A DNA stretch of 64,000 nt from Actinomycetota bacterium (GCA_020160805.1 JAIUPO010000005.1:107765-171764); one strand, 5' to 3'. Positions 10,516-20,047 are shown, numbered from the stretch's first letter. Notes: generated by a model from the letters alone, not told the origin. Program-made: numbers and translations.

Positions 10516-11150
10516 TGATGTCCAATGGCGTTCTGGCAGAACCGAATCGCCCGTGTCTGGCCGGTCCACATCGCGACCTTGCATATCGACCTCGTGACGT
10601 CCCTGGCCACCGGCCGGATGGGGATCACCGAGGGTGGGCACCGGCGCACGCTCACGGCATACCTCCAAAACCTCGCGATGGTGCAGAACTGGTTCAACGA
10701 CCGCCCCCAGCTACAACGGGCCGGCCTGGTCCATCGCCAGCGAATGGTTCGCCTACCTCTGCGCGCCCGCCCTCTTCCTCGTCACCGCCGCCATCCGGCG
10801 GGCCCGCACCGCGGTGCTGCTCGCCGCGCTCGCGTATGCCGTGATCTGCTCGTCTTCGCGGCCAAGGCGCTGCCGAACGGCAACGTGGAGCACATGTTCT
10901 ATGTCCGCATCGGTGGTGAGTTCGTCGGGGAGCGACCCTGTGCCTGGCGTGGATTCGCGGGGGCCTGCGTCTAGACCGCCTCGTCTGGCCGCTGGCCATC
11001 GGTTTGCTCGCCGTCATCTGGTTGGTGCCCGACACCCACAGCCCGGGCTACTGGCTTGCCCCGGGATTCGGCCTGTTCGTCGCCGCCTGGCTGCTGCACG
11101 TCGCCGTCGAGCGGCCGTGTCGGGACCTGTTGCGCGCCCGCCGGAGCTGA
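10516..11150 (+). pseudogene. degraded acyltransferase-3 (OafA-like) gene
   Basis: Pieces of one membrane acyltransferase appear in shifting frames: FWQNRIARVWPVH and NLAMVQNWFND (frame from 10525), then NGPAWSIASEWFAYLCAP (another frame), LLVFAAKALPNGNVEHMFYVR (first frame again), and finally LDRLVWPLAIGLLAVIWLVP to VERPCRDLLRARRS, stopping at 11150. At least three frame changes and loss of the N-terminal catalytic His region make it a pseudogene. An apparently intact relative is at 52836-54905. Confidence 0.8.
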
Positions 11151-11279
11151 CCGTCGATTAGGTGGGCGGTTGGCCCGCTGGTAACCTCGAGAGGTTGCCG
11201 TTCAATCGGCCGCGGATCCAGAGAGCCCCGGTGAACCAGCCCGGGCGCGCCGCGCAACGACATACCAAAGGAGTCGTCC

Positions 11280-11549
11280 ATGCCCCTGAGTGCAGACGTC
11301 AAGAAGAGCATCATCGCCGAATACGGCACGAGCGAGGGCGACACCGGGTCCCCCGAGGTTCAGATCGCGATGCTCACGCAGCGCATCAAGGACCTCACCG
11401 AACACGCTCGCGCGCACAAGCACGACCACCACTCCCGTCGTGGTCTGTTGCTGCTCGTCGGTCAGCGCCGCCGCCTGCTGCGCTACCTCGAGAGCGTCGA
11501 CGTCGAGCGCTACCGTTCGCTGATCAAGCGACTCGGCCTGCGCCGTTGA
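11280..11549 (+). CDS. rpsO: 30S ribosomal protein S15
   Basis: The 89-residue protein matches S15 along its whole length ([39 protein letters not shown]). It binds 16S rRNA in the platform of the small subunit. AAAGGAG lies 6 bases upstream of the ATG. rpsO followed by pnp is the conserved bacterial order; here a terminator hairpin separates them, so pnp probably relies on readthrough or its own promoter. Confidence 0.98.
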   Translation: MPLSADVKKSIIAEYGTSEGDTGSPEVQIAMLTQRIKDLTEHARAHKHDHHSRRGLLLLVGQRRRLLRYLESVDVERYRSLIKRLGLRR

Positions 11550-11554
11550 GAAGT

Positions 11555-11588
11555 GAGAAGGGGCGGCCCGCCTGGGCCGCCCCTTCTC
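11555..11588 (+). terminator. rpsO intrinsic-type terminator hairpin
   Basis: A 15-bp perfect stem (11555-11569 with 11574-11588; GAGAAGGGGCGGCCC arm) with a 4-nt loop begins 6 bases after the rpsO stop. It is directly followed by the inverted octamer pair at 11589-11612. Confidence 0.85.
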
Positions 11589-11612
11589 GTATGCCGTGAG
11601 CGCACGGCATAC
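11589..11612. repeat. inverted GTATGCCG pair forming a 10-bp hairpin
   Basis: GTATGCCGTG (11589-11598), AGCG, then CACGGCATAC (11603-11612) make a perfect 10-bp stem with a 4-nt loop built from two opposed copies of the octamer that recurs throughout the window. It lies immediately after the rpsO terminator and may form a second terminator or a double-strand signal site. Confidence 0.8.
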
Positions 11613-11711
11613 CGCAGCATCCGCCGCCTGTCGCGGTGGGCGCTGCACCTAACGAAAGACACCGGTGCACAACGACGATGCACCGGAACTGAAGAGAGAA
11701 AGTGAGGGCCC

Positions 11712-14096
11712 ATGGAGGGTCCAGAAATCCAGTTCGCTGAAGCCGTCATCGACAATGGCCGCTTCGGCACCCGCACCGTCCGGTTCGAGACGGGCCGTCT
11801 GGCCAAGCAGGCCGGCGGATCGGTCGCCGCCTATCTCGACGGCGAGACCATGCTCCTGGCCACGACCACCGCGAGTGGCACGCCGAAGGACCAGTTCGAC
11901 TTCTTCCCGCTGACGGTCGATGTCGAGGAGCGGATGTACGCCCTCGGCAAGATCCCCGGCAGCTTCTTCCGCCGCGAAGGCCGTCCGTCCACCGAGGCGA
12001 TCTTGACCTGCCGCCTGATCGACCGCCCGCTGCGCCCGTCCTTCGTCAAGGGCCTGCGCAATGAGGTCCAGGTCGTCATCACGGTGCTCAGCCTCAACCC
12101 GGACCACCAGTACGACGTCGTCGCGATCAACGCCGCCTCGGCTGCCACGCAGATCTCCGGTCTGCCCTTCTCCGGCCCGATCGGTGGCGTGCGCGTCTCG
12201 CTCATCGACGGCCAGTGGGTTGCCTTCCCGAACTTCAGCGACAGCGAGCGCAGCACTTTCGACATGGTCGTCGCCGGCCGCGTCGTGGGCGATGACGTCG
12301 CGATCATGATGGTCGAGGCCGAGGCCACCGACGCCACCTGGAACCTCGTCAAGAACGAGGGCAAGACCGCCCCCACCGAGGAGATCGTGGCCCAGGGTCT
12401 CGACGCCTCCAAGTCCTTCATCCGCATCCTGTGCGAGGCCCAGGCGCAGCTCGCCGCCGCGGCCGCCAAGCCGGTCGAGGAGTTCCCCCTCTTCCTCGAC
12501 TACCAAGACGATGTGTATGCCGCGGTTGAGGCCGCTGCGACCAAGGACGGCCGCCTGGCCCAGATCCTGTCCATCGCCGGCAAGCAGGAGCGCGAGGACG
12601 CCCTCAACGAGCTGAAGAGCGAGATCCACCTCGCGCTCGTCGGCGACGCCGACGTCTTCACCGGTGAGGGCACCGCGAAGGAGTTCGCGGGCCGCCAGAA
12701 GGAAGTTTCCGCGGCATACCGCTCCGTGCAGAAGAAGCTCGTGCGCGAGCGCATCCTGCGTGACAAGGTCCGCATCGACGGTCGGGGTCTCGCGGACATC
12801 CGCGCCCTGTCCGCCGAGGTCGAGGTGCTGCCGCGCGTGCACGGCTCAGCGCTCTTCGAGCGCGGCGAGACCCAGATCATGGGCGTCACCACGCTGAACA
12901 TGCTCCGCATGGAGCAGCAGCTCGACACCCTCTCGCCGGTGACGCGCAAGCGTTACATGCACAACTACAACTTCCCGCCCTACAGCACCGGTGAGACCGG
13001 CCGCGTCGGTTCGCCGAAGCGTCGTGAGATCGGCCACGGCGCCCTCGCGGAGCGCGCCCTGATGCCGGTGCTGCCGACCCGCGAGGAGTTCCCCTACGCG
13101 ATCCGTCAGGTGTCCGAAGCTCTCGGCTCCAATGGCTCGACGTCGATGGGCTCGGTGTGCGCCTCGACCCTCTCGCTGCTCAACGCCGGTGTCCCGCTGC
13201 GCGCTCCGGTTGCCGGCATCGCGATGGGTCTGATCTCCGCGGAGGTCGACGGGGCCATGTCGTATGCCGCCCTGACCGACATCCTCGGAGCCGAGGACGC
13301 CTTCGGTGACATGGACTTCAAGGTCGCCGGGACCCGCGAGTTCGTTACGGCCATCCAGCTCGACACCAAGCTCGACGGCATCCCCGCCGACGTGCTGGCT
13401 GGCGCGCTGACCCAGGCCCGCGATGCTCGTCTGTACATCCTCGATGTGATGAACGAGGCGATCGACGCTCCCGATGAGATGTCGCCCTATGCCCCGCGCG
13501 TCATCTCCGTCCAGGTCCCGGTCGACAAGATCGGCGAGGTCATCGGCCCGAAGGGCAAGATGATCAAACAGATCCAGGACGAGACCGGCGCCGATATCTC
13601 CATCGAGGACGACGGCACCGTCTACATCGGCGCGACCGATGGTCCGTCGGCCGAGGCGGCGCGCGCGATGGTCAATGCGATCGCCAATCCGCAGATGCCC
13701 GAGGTCGGCGAGCGCTTCCTCGGCACCGTCGTCAAGACGACCACCTTCGGTGCGTTCGTTTCCCTGCTGCCCGGCAAGGACGGCTTGCTGCACATCAGCG
13801 AGGTCCGAAAGCTGGTCGGTGGCAAGCGGATTGACGCGGTCGAGGATGTCCTCTCGATCGGCCAGAAGGTCCAGGTGGAGCTGAAGGAGATCGACCCGCG
13901 CGGCAAGCTCTCGCTGGCCGCCGTCCTCCCGGAGGGTGCCGAGGCGCCCGCCGAAGGTGCGGACGCGGCTGCGGCTGATGAGGCCTCCGACGAGTCGGCT
14001 GCGCCGGCCGCTCCGGATCGTCCCCGCGAGCGTCGTGATGGTGGCCGCAACCGCCGTCGCCGCAGCCACGGTGAGGAGCGCCGCGACGCGGAGTGA
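11712..14096 (+). CDS. pnp: polyribonucleotide nucleotidyltransferase / guanosine pentaphosphate synthetase
   Basis: The 794-residue PNPase degrades RNA 3'-to-5' by phosphorolysis; actinobacterial forms are also called GPSI. It has two RNase PH domains, then a KH domain ([20 protein letters not shown], about residues 600-650) and an S1 domain ([16 protein letters not shown], about 670-740). The Ala/Arg-rich C-terminal tail is likely disordered. The ATG at 11712 follows a weak purine-rich stretch. A strong hairpin ends the transcript. Confidence 0.97.
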   Translation: MEGPEIQFAEAVIDNGRFGTRTVRFETGRLAKQAGGSVAAYLDGETMLLATTTASGTPKDQFDFFPLTVDVEERMYALGKIPGSFFRREGRPSTEAILTCRLIDRPLRPSFVKGLRNEVQVVITVLSLNPDHQYDVVAINAASAATQISGLPFSGPIGGVRVSLIDGQWVAFPNFSDSERSTFDMVVAGRVVGDDVAIMMVEAEATDATWNLVKNEGKTAPTEEIVAQGLDASKSFIRILCEAQAQLAAAAAKPVEEFPLFLDYQDDVYAAVEAAATKDGRLAQILSIAGKQEREDALNELKSEIHLALVGDADVFTGEGTAKEFAGRQKEVSAAYRSVQKKLVRERILRDKVRIDGRGLADIRALSAEVEVLPRVHGSALFERGETQIMGVTTLNMLRMEQQLDTLSPVTRKRYMHNYNFPPYSTGETGRVGSPKRREIGHGALAERALMPVLPTREEFPYAIRQVSEALGSNGSTSMGSVCASTLSLLNAGVPLRAPVAGIAMGLISAEVDGAMSYAALTDILGAEDAFGDMDFKVAGTREFVTAIQLDTKLDGIPADVLAGALTQARDARLYILDVMNEAIDAPDEMSPYAPRVISVQVPVDKIGEVIGPKGKMIKQIQDETGADISIEDDGTVYIGATDGPSAEAARAMVNAIANPQMPEVGERFLGTVVKTTTFGAFVSLLPGKDGLLHISEVRKLVGGKRIDAVEDVLSIGQKVQVELKEIDPRGKLSLAAVLPEGAEAPAEGADAAAADEASDESAAPAAPDRPRERRDGGRNRRRRSHGEERRDAE

Positions 14097-14135
14097 CCCG
14101 TGGGCGCTGAGCGTCGAATCGTGCAGCGTTGAATC

Positions 14136-14172
14136 GTGAAGGGTGGCACCGATTTTCGGTGCCACCCTTCAC
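14136..14172 (+). terminator. pnp terminator hairpin
   Basis: A 16-bp perfect stem (14136-14151 with 14157-14172; GTGAAGGGTGGCACCG arm) with loop ATTTT lies 40 bases after the pnp stop. Confidence 0.85.
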
Positions 14173-14210
14173 CATTGTTCAGGGGTATGCCGGGTGGCCG
14201 GCCACCCCGC

Positions 14211-14322
14211 GAGCCGAGCGGGGTTTGTGAACGCGAGCGGGCTTTCTGCCGAGCGGAGCGGGGCTTGTGAGTGGGAGCGGGGCTATAACCCCGCTCCCAC
14301 TCACAAGCCCCGCTCCGCTCGG
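14211..14322. repeat. 34-bp-arm perfect palindrome, repeat family C, copy 1
   Basis: Positions 14249-14282 and 14289-14322 are exact reverse complements (34 bp; rich in GAGCGGGGCTTGTGAG words) around the loop CTATAA. Just before it (14211-14248) is a partial direct copy (GAGCGGGGTTTGTGAACGCG). A diverged copy with the same CTATAG centre is at 39343-39438 behind ftsK. Bases 14323-14839 hold no intact gene: a possible broken secreted-protein gene on the minus strand, then plain spacer. Confidence 0.85.
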
Positions 14323-14329
14323 GAGGGGC

Positions 14330-14663
14330 GAGCGCGCGAGGCGGCTCAGCACAGACGCATTGCCCGGGCGCAGGGGTACGGGCCGGGCAGCCCGGTGCTC
14401 ACCCGCCGCACCGACAGGGACGGGGAGGGCGGCATACGCCCGGCCCATCGGACCGGTTTTGGCTGCGACCCAGCTCCCGGCGAAGACGAATCGGGCACGC
14501 ACGGCGGGAGCCGGGCACTGCGCCTTCAGCGCCGCGCTCTGACCAGCCGCCGCCGAATCGGGAGAGCGGACCCAGGTCGTCGGCGCGGCCCCGGCAGGCA
14601 CGGCGAGGAGTAGCACAAGACGCTGACGAGCACGGACAGCAGTGTCCGAGGGGGGAACCTCAT
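14330..14663 (-). pseudogene. possible frameshifted small secreted-protein gene
   Basis: On the minus strand an ATG at 14663 gives MRFPPRTLLSVLVSV, and after a one-base shift the frame reads LVLLLAVPAGAAPTTWVRSP, together a convincing signal peptide. The following residues (SAAAGQSAALKAQCPAP, then FVFAGSWVAAKTGP) match no family I know, and the frame runs on into repeat C without a natural stop. It could be a decayed exported-protein gene or chance. Confidence 0.3.
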
Positions 14664-14839
14664 GCCGCGCACAGTAGCGGGGACCGGGGCGGGCCAAAAT
14701 ACCCGGCGCGAGGCGCCCGACGGCGGGCGAGCCTCAGCGTCACATCGTCAGATAGCTCATCGACGGCGCACAGGGACCGCATAGGGACGGCGCTCACAGT
14801 CGTGGTGTTGGACGACATGCCTCAGATCAGGAGAACGCC

Positions 14840-15136
14840 ATGAAGACCCCCGCCGCCATCGCCAAAGCCCGCGCCCTGACCGTGGCGGCCATCGCCGCCG
14901 CCACCCTCGCGACGGGCAGCGTGGTCGTGCACCTGGCCGATGCCCAGGCGAGCTCGACCGTGGCCACCACAACCGGAACGACCACTGGTGTCACGGGCTC
15001 ATCCAATGCGGGGTCATCCAGCGCCAACTCCTCAGATAGCAACTCCTCGAGCAGCAATAGCGGTTCGACCTTCGGTTCGGTCGCGTCCGTCAACTCAAAC
15101 AACGGCGGGCACCAGAGCTCGACCTCGGGATCGTGA
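14840..15136 (+). CDS. small exported Ser/Thr/Asn-rich protein
   Basis: The 98-residue protein has an N-terminal hydrophobic segment (residues about 10-33, ending ATGSVVVHLADAQA) and a low-complexity Ser/Thr/Gly/Asn tail. It sits 7 bases before apbE in the same direction, so it is probably co-expressed with the redox operon. In related operons this position is often held by an FMN-binding-domain acceptor for ApbE; I see no such domain and no clear flavinylation motif. It may be a reduced anchor or spacer protein. Confidence 0.6.
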   Translation: MKTPAAIAKARALTVAAIAAATLATGSVVVHLADAQASSTVATTTGTTTGVTGSSNAGSSSANSSDSNSSSSNSGSTFGSVASVNSNNGGHQSSTSGS

Positions 15137-15143
15137 GTCGCAC

Positions 15144-16106
15144 ATGACCGCCATCGCGCTGCCTCGCCCAGTCACCATCGGTGGGCCAACCTCGGCCCGG
15201 TTTCCGGCGATCGGCACCACCCACCGGATCCACGTCACCAACCCCTCCTGCCTCATCGAAGCCACAGCCATAGCGCGCGAGGAAATGGACCTCCTCGATG
15301 GGGCCGTCAGCCGCTTCCGACCCGATTCGGAGATCAGCCTGCTGGCCACCCGCGCTGCCCATGGCCCCGCGTGGATTTTCGCTTCCGCGACTCTGTCGCA
15401 CTATCTCGGGGAGTCACTGCGTGCCGCCCGCCTGGCCGACGGCCTCGTCGACCCGACGGTGGGCGCCGCCGTCATGGCAAGTGGGTATGACGCGGATCTG
15501 CTTCTCGTGCAACGCCGTCCGGCCCTGACCGACCCGGGTGCTGATGCGGTCGTCCCCGGGTGGCGGCACATCGACCTCGATCCGGCCACGCGTCGTCTGT
15601 CTGTCCCGAAAGGGTGTTTGATCGACCTCGGGGCCAGCGCCAAGGCCGCGGCGGCGGACCGCATCGCGCAGCGCTTGGCGGACCGACTTCCTGGCGGCTT
15701 CTTGGTCAACCTCGGCGGAGATATCGCCACCAGCGGCGAGTTGCCCGACAACGGATGGCGGATCGGCATCGAGGCCGCGAATGGCTCGATTCTTCAGGTC
15801 GTCACAGGGACTGGACAGGCGTTTGCCACCTCGTCGACGCAGAAGCGCACCTGGGCGACCGGGGTTGGCGGCGAGCGGCGGCATCACATCGTCGACCCCC
15901 GCACCGGCCGCACCGCCACATCGCCATGGGCCCAGGTCACCTGCGCGGCAGCCAGCGGGCTTGAAGCCAACGCGGCCTCAACAGCGGCCATCATCCTCGG
16001 TGACCAAGCGCCGGAATGGTTGCGCCGCAACGGCATACCAGCGCGGCTGGATGCACTCGACGGGTCTGTGACGACGACCCCAGGATGGCCGGAGGCCGAC
16101 CAATGA
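15144..16106 (+). CDS. apbE: FAD:protein FMN transferase
   Basis: The 320-residue ApbE-family protein transfers FMN from FAD to a Thr/Ser of an extracytoplasmic acceptor. Family motifs are present: DLGASAKAAAAD, VNLGGDIATSG and HHIVDPRTGRTA. No Sec or lipoprotein signal is evident at the ATG (15144), so its side of the membrane is uncertain. It overlaps the next gene by 4 bases (ATGA), in an operon with the haem membrane protein, NuoF-like protein and ferredoxin. The frame is open from 14940, but the 15144 ATG fits. Confidence 0.88.
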   Translation: MTAIALPRPVTIGGPTSARFPAIGTTHRIHVTNPSCLIEATAIAREEMDLLDGAVSRFRPDSEISLLATRAAHGPAWIFASATLSHYLGESLRAARLADGLVDPTVGAAVMASGYDADLLLVQRRPALTDPGADAVVPGWRHIDLDPATRRLSVPKGCLIDLGASAKAAAADRIAQRLADRLPGGFLVNLGGDIATSGELPDNGWRIGIEAANGSILQVVTGTGQAFATSSTQKRTWATGVGGERRHHIVDPRTGRTATSPWAQVTCAAASGLEANAASTAAIILGDQAPEWLRRNGIPARLDALDGSVTTTPGWPEADQ

Positions 16107-16669
16107 GCAACGAACTGCTGTGGTATCTCTCCCGCGCAACGGGCATCACCTCGATCGCGCTGCTGACGGCTGTCCTGGTTTTGGGCGTCATCACCTCCGG
16201 TCGCCGGCGACCAACGGGCCAGCGTGCAACCGTTCTCATGGGCCTGCATCGGTGGTTGTCGCTGGGAATGCTGGCCTTCCTCGTCACCCACATCACGACG
16301 GCCATCGCGGAGACCTATGTCTCGATCGACTGGATCTCGGCGCTGGCTCCCTTCACCTCGGCATACTCCACCGCCTGGGTCGGGCTGGGCACTCTTGCCT
16401 TCGACCTGCTCCTTGCCGTCACCGCGACCTCTGTTCTGCGGCAACGGATTCCAGAGCGGCTGTGGCGACGCGTGCACTGGGGCGCCTATGCCATGTGGCC
16501 GCTCACCCTGGTGCACGGGCTGATGCTCGCGACCTCGGTCGAGCCAATTCTTGCGGCGATCACCATCGCCTGCGGGGCCATCGGCGCGGCAGCTCTCGCC
16601 TGGCGTGTCAGCACGCGCCATGCCGATCGCGACGCCCGCCTCACCGCCCTGCAAGGGGAGTGGTCATGA
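16103..16669 (+). CDS. ferric-reductase-like transmembrane haem protein
   Basis: The 188-residue integral membrane protein has about five to six helices. Paired His residues on neighbouring helices (LHRWLSLGMLAFLVTHI and VHWGAYAMWPLTLVHG) suggest two b-type haems as in the FRD/YedZ family. It probably carries electrons across the membrane between the cytoplasmic NuoF-like/ferredoxin partners and a flavinylated outer acceptor. It overlaps both neighbours by 4 bases. Confidence 0.82.
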   Translation: MSNELLWYLSRATGITSIALLTAVLVLGVITSGRRRPTGQRATVLMGLHRWLSLGMLAFLVTHITTAIAETYVSIDWISALAPFTSAYSTAWVGLGTLAFDLLLAVTATSVLRQRIPERLWRRVHWGAYAMWPLTLVHGLMLATSVEPILAAITIACGAIGAAALAWRVSTRHADRDARLTALQGEWS

Positions 16670-17760
16670 GCCTCGCCGACCTGCTGGAGGACGCCGGCCT
16701 CACGGGCCGCGGCGGAGCGGCCTTCGCGACCGGGATCAAGGTGCGAGCCGCCCAGGAGTCCGCTGCCGCCGTGATCGTCAACGCCTGTGACGGCGAGATC
16801 GGCGCGGCCAAGGACGGCTGGGTGGTGGCGAACCATCTGCCGCAGCTGCTGGAGGGTGCCCGTCTCGTGACTGGTGGCCGGCCGGCGCGCTTCGCGGCCA
16901 AGCGCGGCACCCGAACTTTCGATCTGCTCTGCGCGGCCGGCCTTGATGTCCTCGGCGTCCCGAATCGCTATGTGTCATCGGAGGAATCGGCGCTCATCTC
17001 GCTGGCCCGTGGCGGTCTCGCCCGTCCCATGACAAAGTCCGTTCCGTTCGTCCAAGGCGGCGGCCGTGATGGAAGCGATCAGCTAGTGCCCGCGACGGTC
17101 GTCCTCAACGCGGAGACCGTATGGCGCATGGCCCAGATCGCCGAGCACGGCGCCGAATGGTTCCGTGGCTTCGGGACAACCGCTGAGCCGGGACCGCGTC
17201 TGGTCACCATCAGCGGTTCTGTCGGGCAGCCCGCAGTGGTGGAGACCGAAGCGGGCGTCCCGATGCGGCACCTTCTCGACAGCGCCGGCGGGAGCCTCGA
17301 GGGAGCCGAGTATGTCGGCATCGGTGGACTCGGTGGGGTGCTGATGCCCATCGCCGCTGCCCGCGAAATACATTGGAGCTCAGGGGATCTCGCGCCATAC
17401 GGCGGGACCGTCGGGCCCGGCGTGATCAATGTTCACGATCCGGACGAGTGCATCGTGCGGGCGGTCGATCGGCTGCTGACCTATGCCGCCGGCGAAAGCG
17501 CTGGCCAGTGCGGCCCCTGCATGTTCGGGCTGCCGGCAATCGCCGCCGACTGGCACGCCCTGGCGACCGGCGCGGATTCGCTGGCGGCAGACCACCGGCT
17601 GGAAAGCCGGCTGGAACTGTTGACCGGGCGGGGGGCCTGCCGCTTCCCCGACGGCATCGCTCGCTTCACCGCCTCAGCTCGCACTGTTCTCGCCGGGCAC
17701 CTGGCCGCCCACGCTGCCAGCCGATGCCCAACACACAACAGGGAGCGTCATGTCGCCTGA
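16666..17760 (+). CDS. NuoF-like flavoprotein (51-kDa NADH dehydrogenase subunit-like)
   Basis: The 364-residue protein resembles the Nqo1/NuoF/RnfC flavin-binding core: GRGGAAF near residue 14, an SLBB-like region (VSGSVGQPAVVE-like, about 180-250) and GQCGPCMFGLP with a later GRGACRFPDG supplying Cys ligands of a [4Fe-4S] cluster. It should pass electrons between NAD(P)H and the adjacent ferredoxin or haem protein. It is shorter than NuoF (about 420-450). It overlaps the previous gene (ATGA) and the ferredoxin gene by 11 bases. Confidence 0.82.
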   Translation: MSLADLLEDAGLTGRGGAAFATGIKVRAAQESAAAVIVNACDGEIGAAKDGWVVANHLPQLLEGARLVTGGRPARFAAKRGTRTFDLLCAAGLDVLGVPNRYVSSEESALISLARGGLARPMTKSVPFVQGGGRDGSDQLVPATVVLNAETVWRMAQIAEHGAEWFRGFGTTAEPGPRLVTISGSVGQPAVVETEAGVPMRHLLDSAGGSLEGAEYVGIGGLGGVLMPIAAAREIHWSSGDLAPYGGTVGPGVINVHDPDECIVRAVDRLLTYAAGESAGQCGPCMFGLPAIAADWHALATGADSLAADHRLESRLELLTGRGACRFPDGIARFTASARTVLAGHLAAHAASRCPTHNRERHVA

Positions 17761-17953
17761 GCCGACAACCGAGGTCCGCATCGATCGCATCCGCTGTTCC
17801 GGCCACGGCATCTGCGCGCAGCTGCTTCCCGAGACAATCCGGCTGGACGAATGGGGCTATCCCATCCAAGGCACCGGCCGGGTGGACGCGCGAGCCGCCA
17901 AACGGGCCGTCGACTTCTGCCCCGCCCGCGCCCTGCGGCAGACCAGCGACTAG
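17750..17953 (+). CDS. single-cluster ferredoxin
   Basis: The 67-residue ferredoxin has CSGHGIC and a distal CPARAL Cys, the pattern of small actinobacterial 3Fe-4S or 4Fe-4S ferredoxins. It is the last gene of the ApbE redox operon and overlaps the NuoF-like gene by 11 bases, so it is a likely soluble partner for that flavoprotein. Confidence 0.88.
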   Translation: MSPEPTTEVRIDRIRCSGHGICAQLLPETIRLDEWGYPIQGTGRVDARAAKRAVDFCPARALRQTSD

Positions 17954-18021
17954 CCCGACGGGTCGCGACCTCGCCGCCTTCCCCCCGTCCCTGGGTATGT
18001 CGTCAGGGAGTCCGGGTCTGG

Positions 18022-19023
18022 CTAAGGCGAGGAGTCGGGTCCGGCATACTCCGTCAGCCACCACGACTCGGCGTCGCGCCAGTCGGGCTCGACCGCCTCG
18101 ATCGGCACCTCGTCGAGCAAGCGGCGCCACGACAGGGCCCGGTGGACACCGGCCACGACGCGCGCCACGGGAACGGCGGCGCGTAGGGCAGTGGGTGACG
18201 CGAGGTCGCTCCAGTTGTCCAGGTAAGCGTCGGTGGCGCGCAGCACGCGCGGATCGTCGGCGGGGCAGCTCAGGGTGTGCGCCATACCGTCGAGAGGAAC
18301 CCGCAGGACGGACAGAGGTGGCGCCCACAGGGCGTCGCCAAAATCGAAGAAGCGCAAGGGCCGGTCAATCTGGCCGAGGAACGCGTTGTTATCGTGAAGG
18401 TCGTTGTGTTGCAGGGAATTCGGGATTCCCACGGCATCCAAATCCTCGCACGCCCGGCGCAGCTTCGGCAGTGCTCGCCGCGCGGCTGTCAGCTGTTCGA
18501 TGCTCAGCCCACGCGGGTCGCCCGGTGCGAGGTGCGCCAGGTCATCCAGCCGCTGCTCGAGGTATGCCGCGGTCTCACTCGCCGGGAGCGGCGTCACTCC
18601 GCTCGCGCGAACCGCGCTCTCGTGCGGCACGAGGCCACGCTGCAGAGCGCCGTACTCGCCCAGCACCCGCTCCCAATCTGCGGGGCTCCCGCCGTCCTTC
18701 TCCCGCAGCGTTCCCCCTTGATCCGGGCTGAGCAGCCACCCGCGGTCCGGCTCGATCGCGATGGGGGTGACCACCCGGTCCGGAACGAGTCGAGCTAGCG
18801 TCTCGACGAGCCGGGCCTCGAAGGCCTGCCCCGGGTTGTTGGTCTTGAACCACACCCGGCCGTGGTCCGTCGGGATCGTGAGTTGGGTCGACCAGAACCG
18901 CACTCGGGGCTGCTCGATCGCGCCCGTGATGCGGTATGCCGCCCGCCCCAACTCCTCCTCGATCCACGCCGTGGCCTCGGCTCGCCATTCCGCTCCCGAC
19001 CAGACTGCTGCCCAGTCCTGCAC
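18022..19023 (-). CDS. aminoglycoside phosphotransferase-family kinase
   Basis: The 333-residue APH/choline-kinase fold protein has the catalytic loop HNDLHDNN (HxDxxxxN) and the metal-binding FFDFGD. The family phosphorylates antibiotics or small metabolites; nothing here specifies the substrate. The frame is open far upstream, but the GTG at 19023, two bases after the stop of the upstream GNAT gene (19026-19028), gives a tight two-gene operon and a normal length. Confidence 0.8.
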   Translation of the reverse strand: MQDWAAVWSGAEWRAEATAWIEEELGRAAYRITGAIEQPRVRFWSTQLTIPTDHGRVWFKTNNPGQAFEARLVETLARLVPDRVVTPIAIEPDRGWLLSPDQGGTLREKDGGSPADWERVLGEYGALQRGLVPHESAVRASGVTPLPASETAAYLEQRLDDLAHLAPGDPRGLSIEQLTAARRALPKLRRACEDLDAVGIPNSLQHNDLHDNNAFLGQIDRPLRFFDFGDALWAPPLSVLRVPLDGMAHTLSCPADDPRVLRATDAYLDNWSDLASPTALRAAVPVARVVAGVHRALSWRRLLDEVPIEAVEPDWRDAESWWLTEYAGPDSSP

Positions 19024-19025
19024 GA

Positions 19026-19916
19026 TCAGTCCTGTTCCACGACAAGGAGATTCACCGTGTCTTCGACGGGCACGAAGCCGATGCGCTGATAGACACCATT
19101 GCTTGTCGGATTGGAGAGGTCGGTGAACAGGCAGGGCGTCGCATCCTGGTCGAGGATGGCCTGCGAGACCGCGGCGGTGACGCCGGCGGCATACCCGCGC
19201 CCGCGCTGCGTAGGCGGGGTGTAGACCGGACCGATGCGGGCGAAGCCATATGCCGGGCGGCGGGTTGCCGCGCACGAGACGACCTCGCCCTCGACCTCCC
19301 ACACCCACTGCCCGCCCGTGCCGATCCGGTCCAGGATGAACCGCTGGCCCTCCCGTCGCCGGTCCGCGGGCGACAGGTCGGCATGGGGTGAACCTGGAGC
19401 CGCCTCGTCGTGAAAGGCATCCAAGAAATCGACCAGCCTGTCGACGTCCGCCAGCTCAGCAGGCCGGGCGAGGCCCGGCACGTTCTGCGGCGGACGCAGG
19501 GAATCCAATCGAAAGAGCCGCGTGCTGACCTTGGTCTCGATCTGGCCACCCCACTCCTGAACTAACCGCTCGCAGAAGGCCCGTGCGGCCTCGGGGGAGC
19601 CATTGGCGCCCTGGGGTCGCTCGCCGCGCTCAGTGATTCGCTGCGCGAGCTCGCGGGCAGCGGCCGCATCTACCCCAGTCATGATCGGTGGCCAGTCGCC
19701 GGAACGCATGGCCACGGCGGCGACCGAACGGCCGGGGGTGTCCAAGGTGGCGAACCAATACGGCGTGCCGTGCCGCCGCACCGGTTGATCTTCGCCCGCG
19801 ACCAAGCGGTCGACCATCGAGGCGATCACGGTGCACGTCAACGCATGCTCCCGCAGGAAGTCGCGCGCGCATTCGGCGAAGGCGCGCGGATCGTCATACA
19901 GCTCCCACGTGTTCAT
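19026..19916 (-). CDS. GNAT-family N-acetyltransferase
   Basis: The 296-residue protein has its acetyl-CoA site in the C-terminal half (TPPTQRGRGYAAGV, the Q/RxxGxG/A motif; then NPTSNGVYQRIGFVPVED). The N-terminal half resembles a degenerate partner domain, as in two-domain GNATs. It is encoded immediately before the APH-like kinase gene, so it is probably co-transcribed with it. The substrate is unknown. Confidence 0.82.
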   Translation of the reverse strand: MNTWELYDDPRAFAECARDFLREHALTCTVIASMVDRLVAGEDQPVRRHGTPYWFATLDTPGRSVAAVAMRSGDWPPIMTGVDAAAARELAQRITERGERPQGANGSPEAARAFCERLVQEWGGQIETKVSTRLFRLDSLRPPQNVPGLARPAELADVDRLVDFLDAFHDEAAPGSPHADLSPADRRREGQRFILDRIGTGGQWVWEVEGEVVSCAATRRPAYGFARIGPVYTPPTQRGRGYAAGVTAAVSQAILDQDATPCLFTDLSNPTSNGVYQRIGFVPVEDTVNLLVVEQD

Positions 19917-20047
19917 CGCGCCAGGCTAGGGGAGCGTGCGGCTGGGGCGCCGCCGGATTTCCCCGCGCCGCAGAGGGGCCGACCCGGACTGATCCGGGCC
20001 ATCCTGGCGCACGCGATCACGCCGCGTACGCCAGGATGGCGGAGCAC

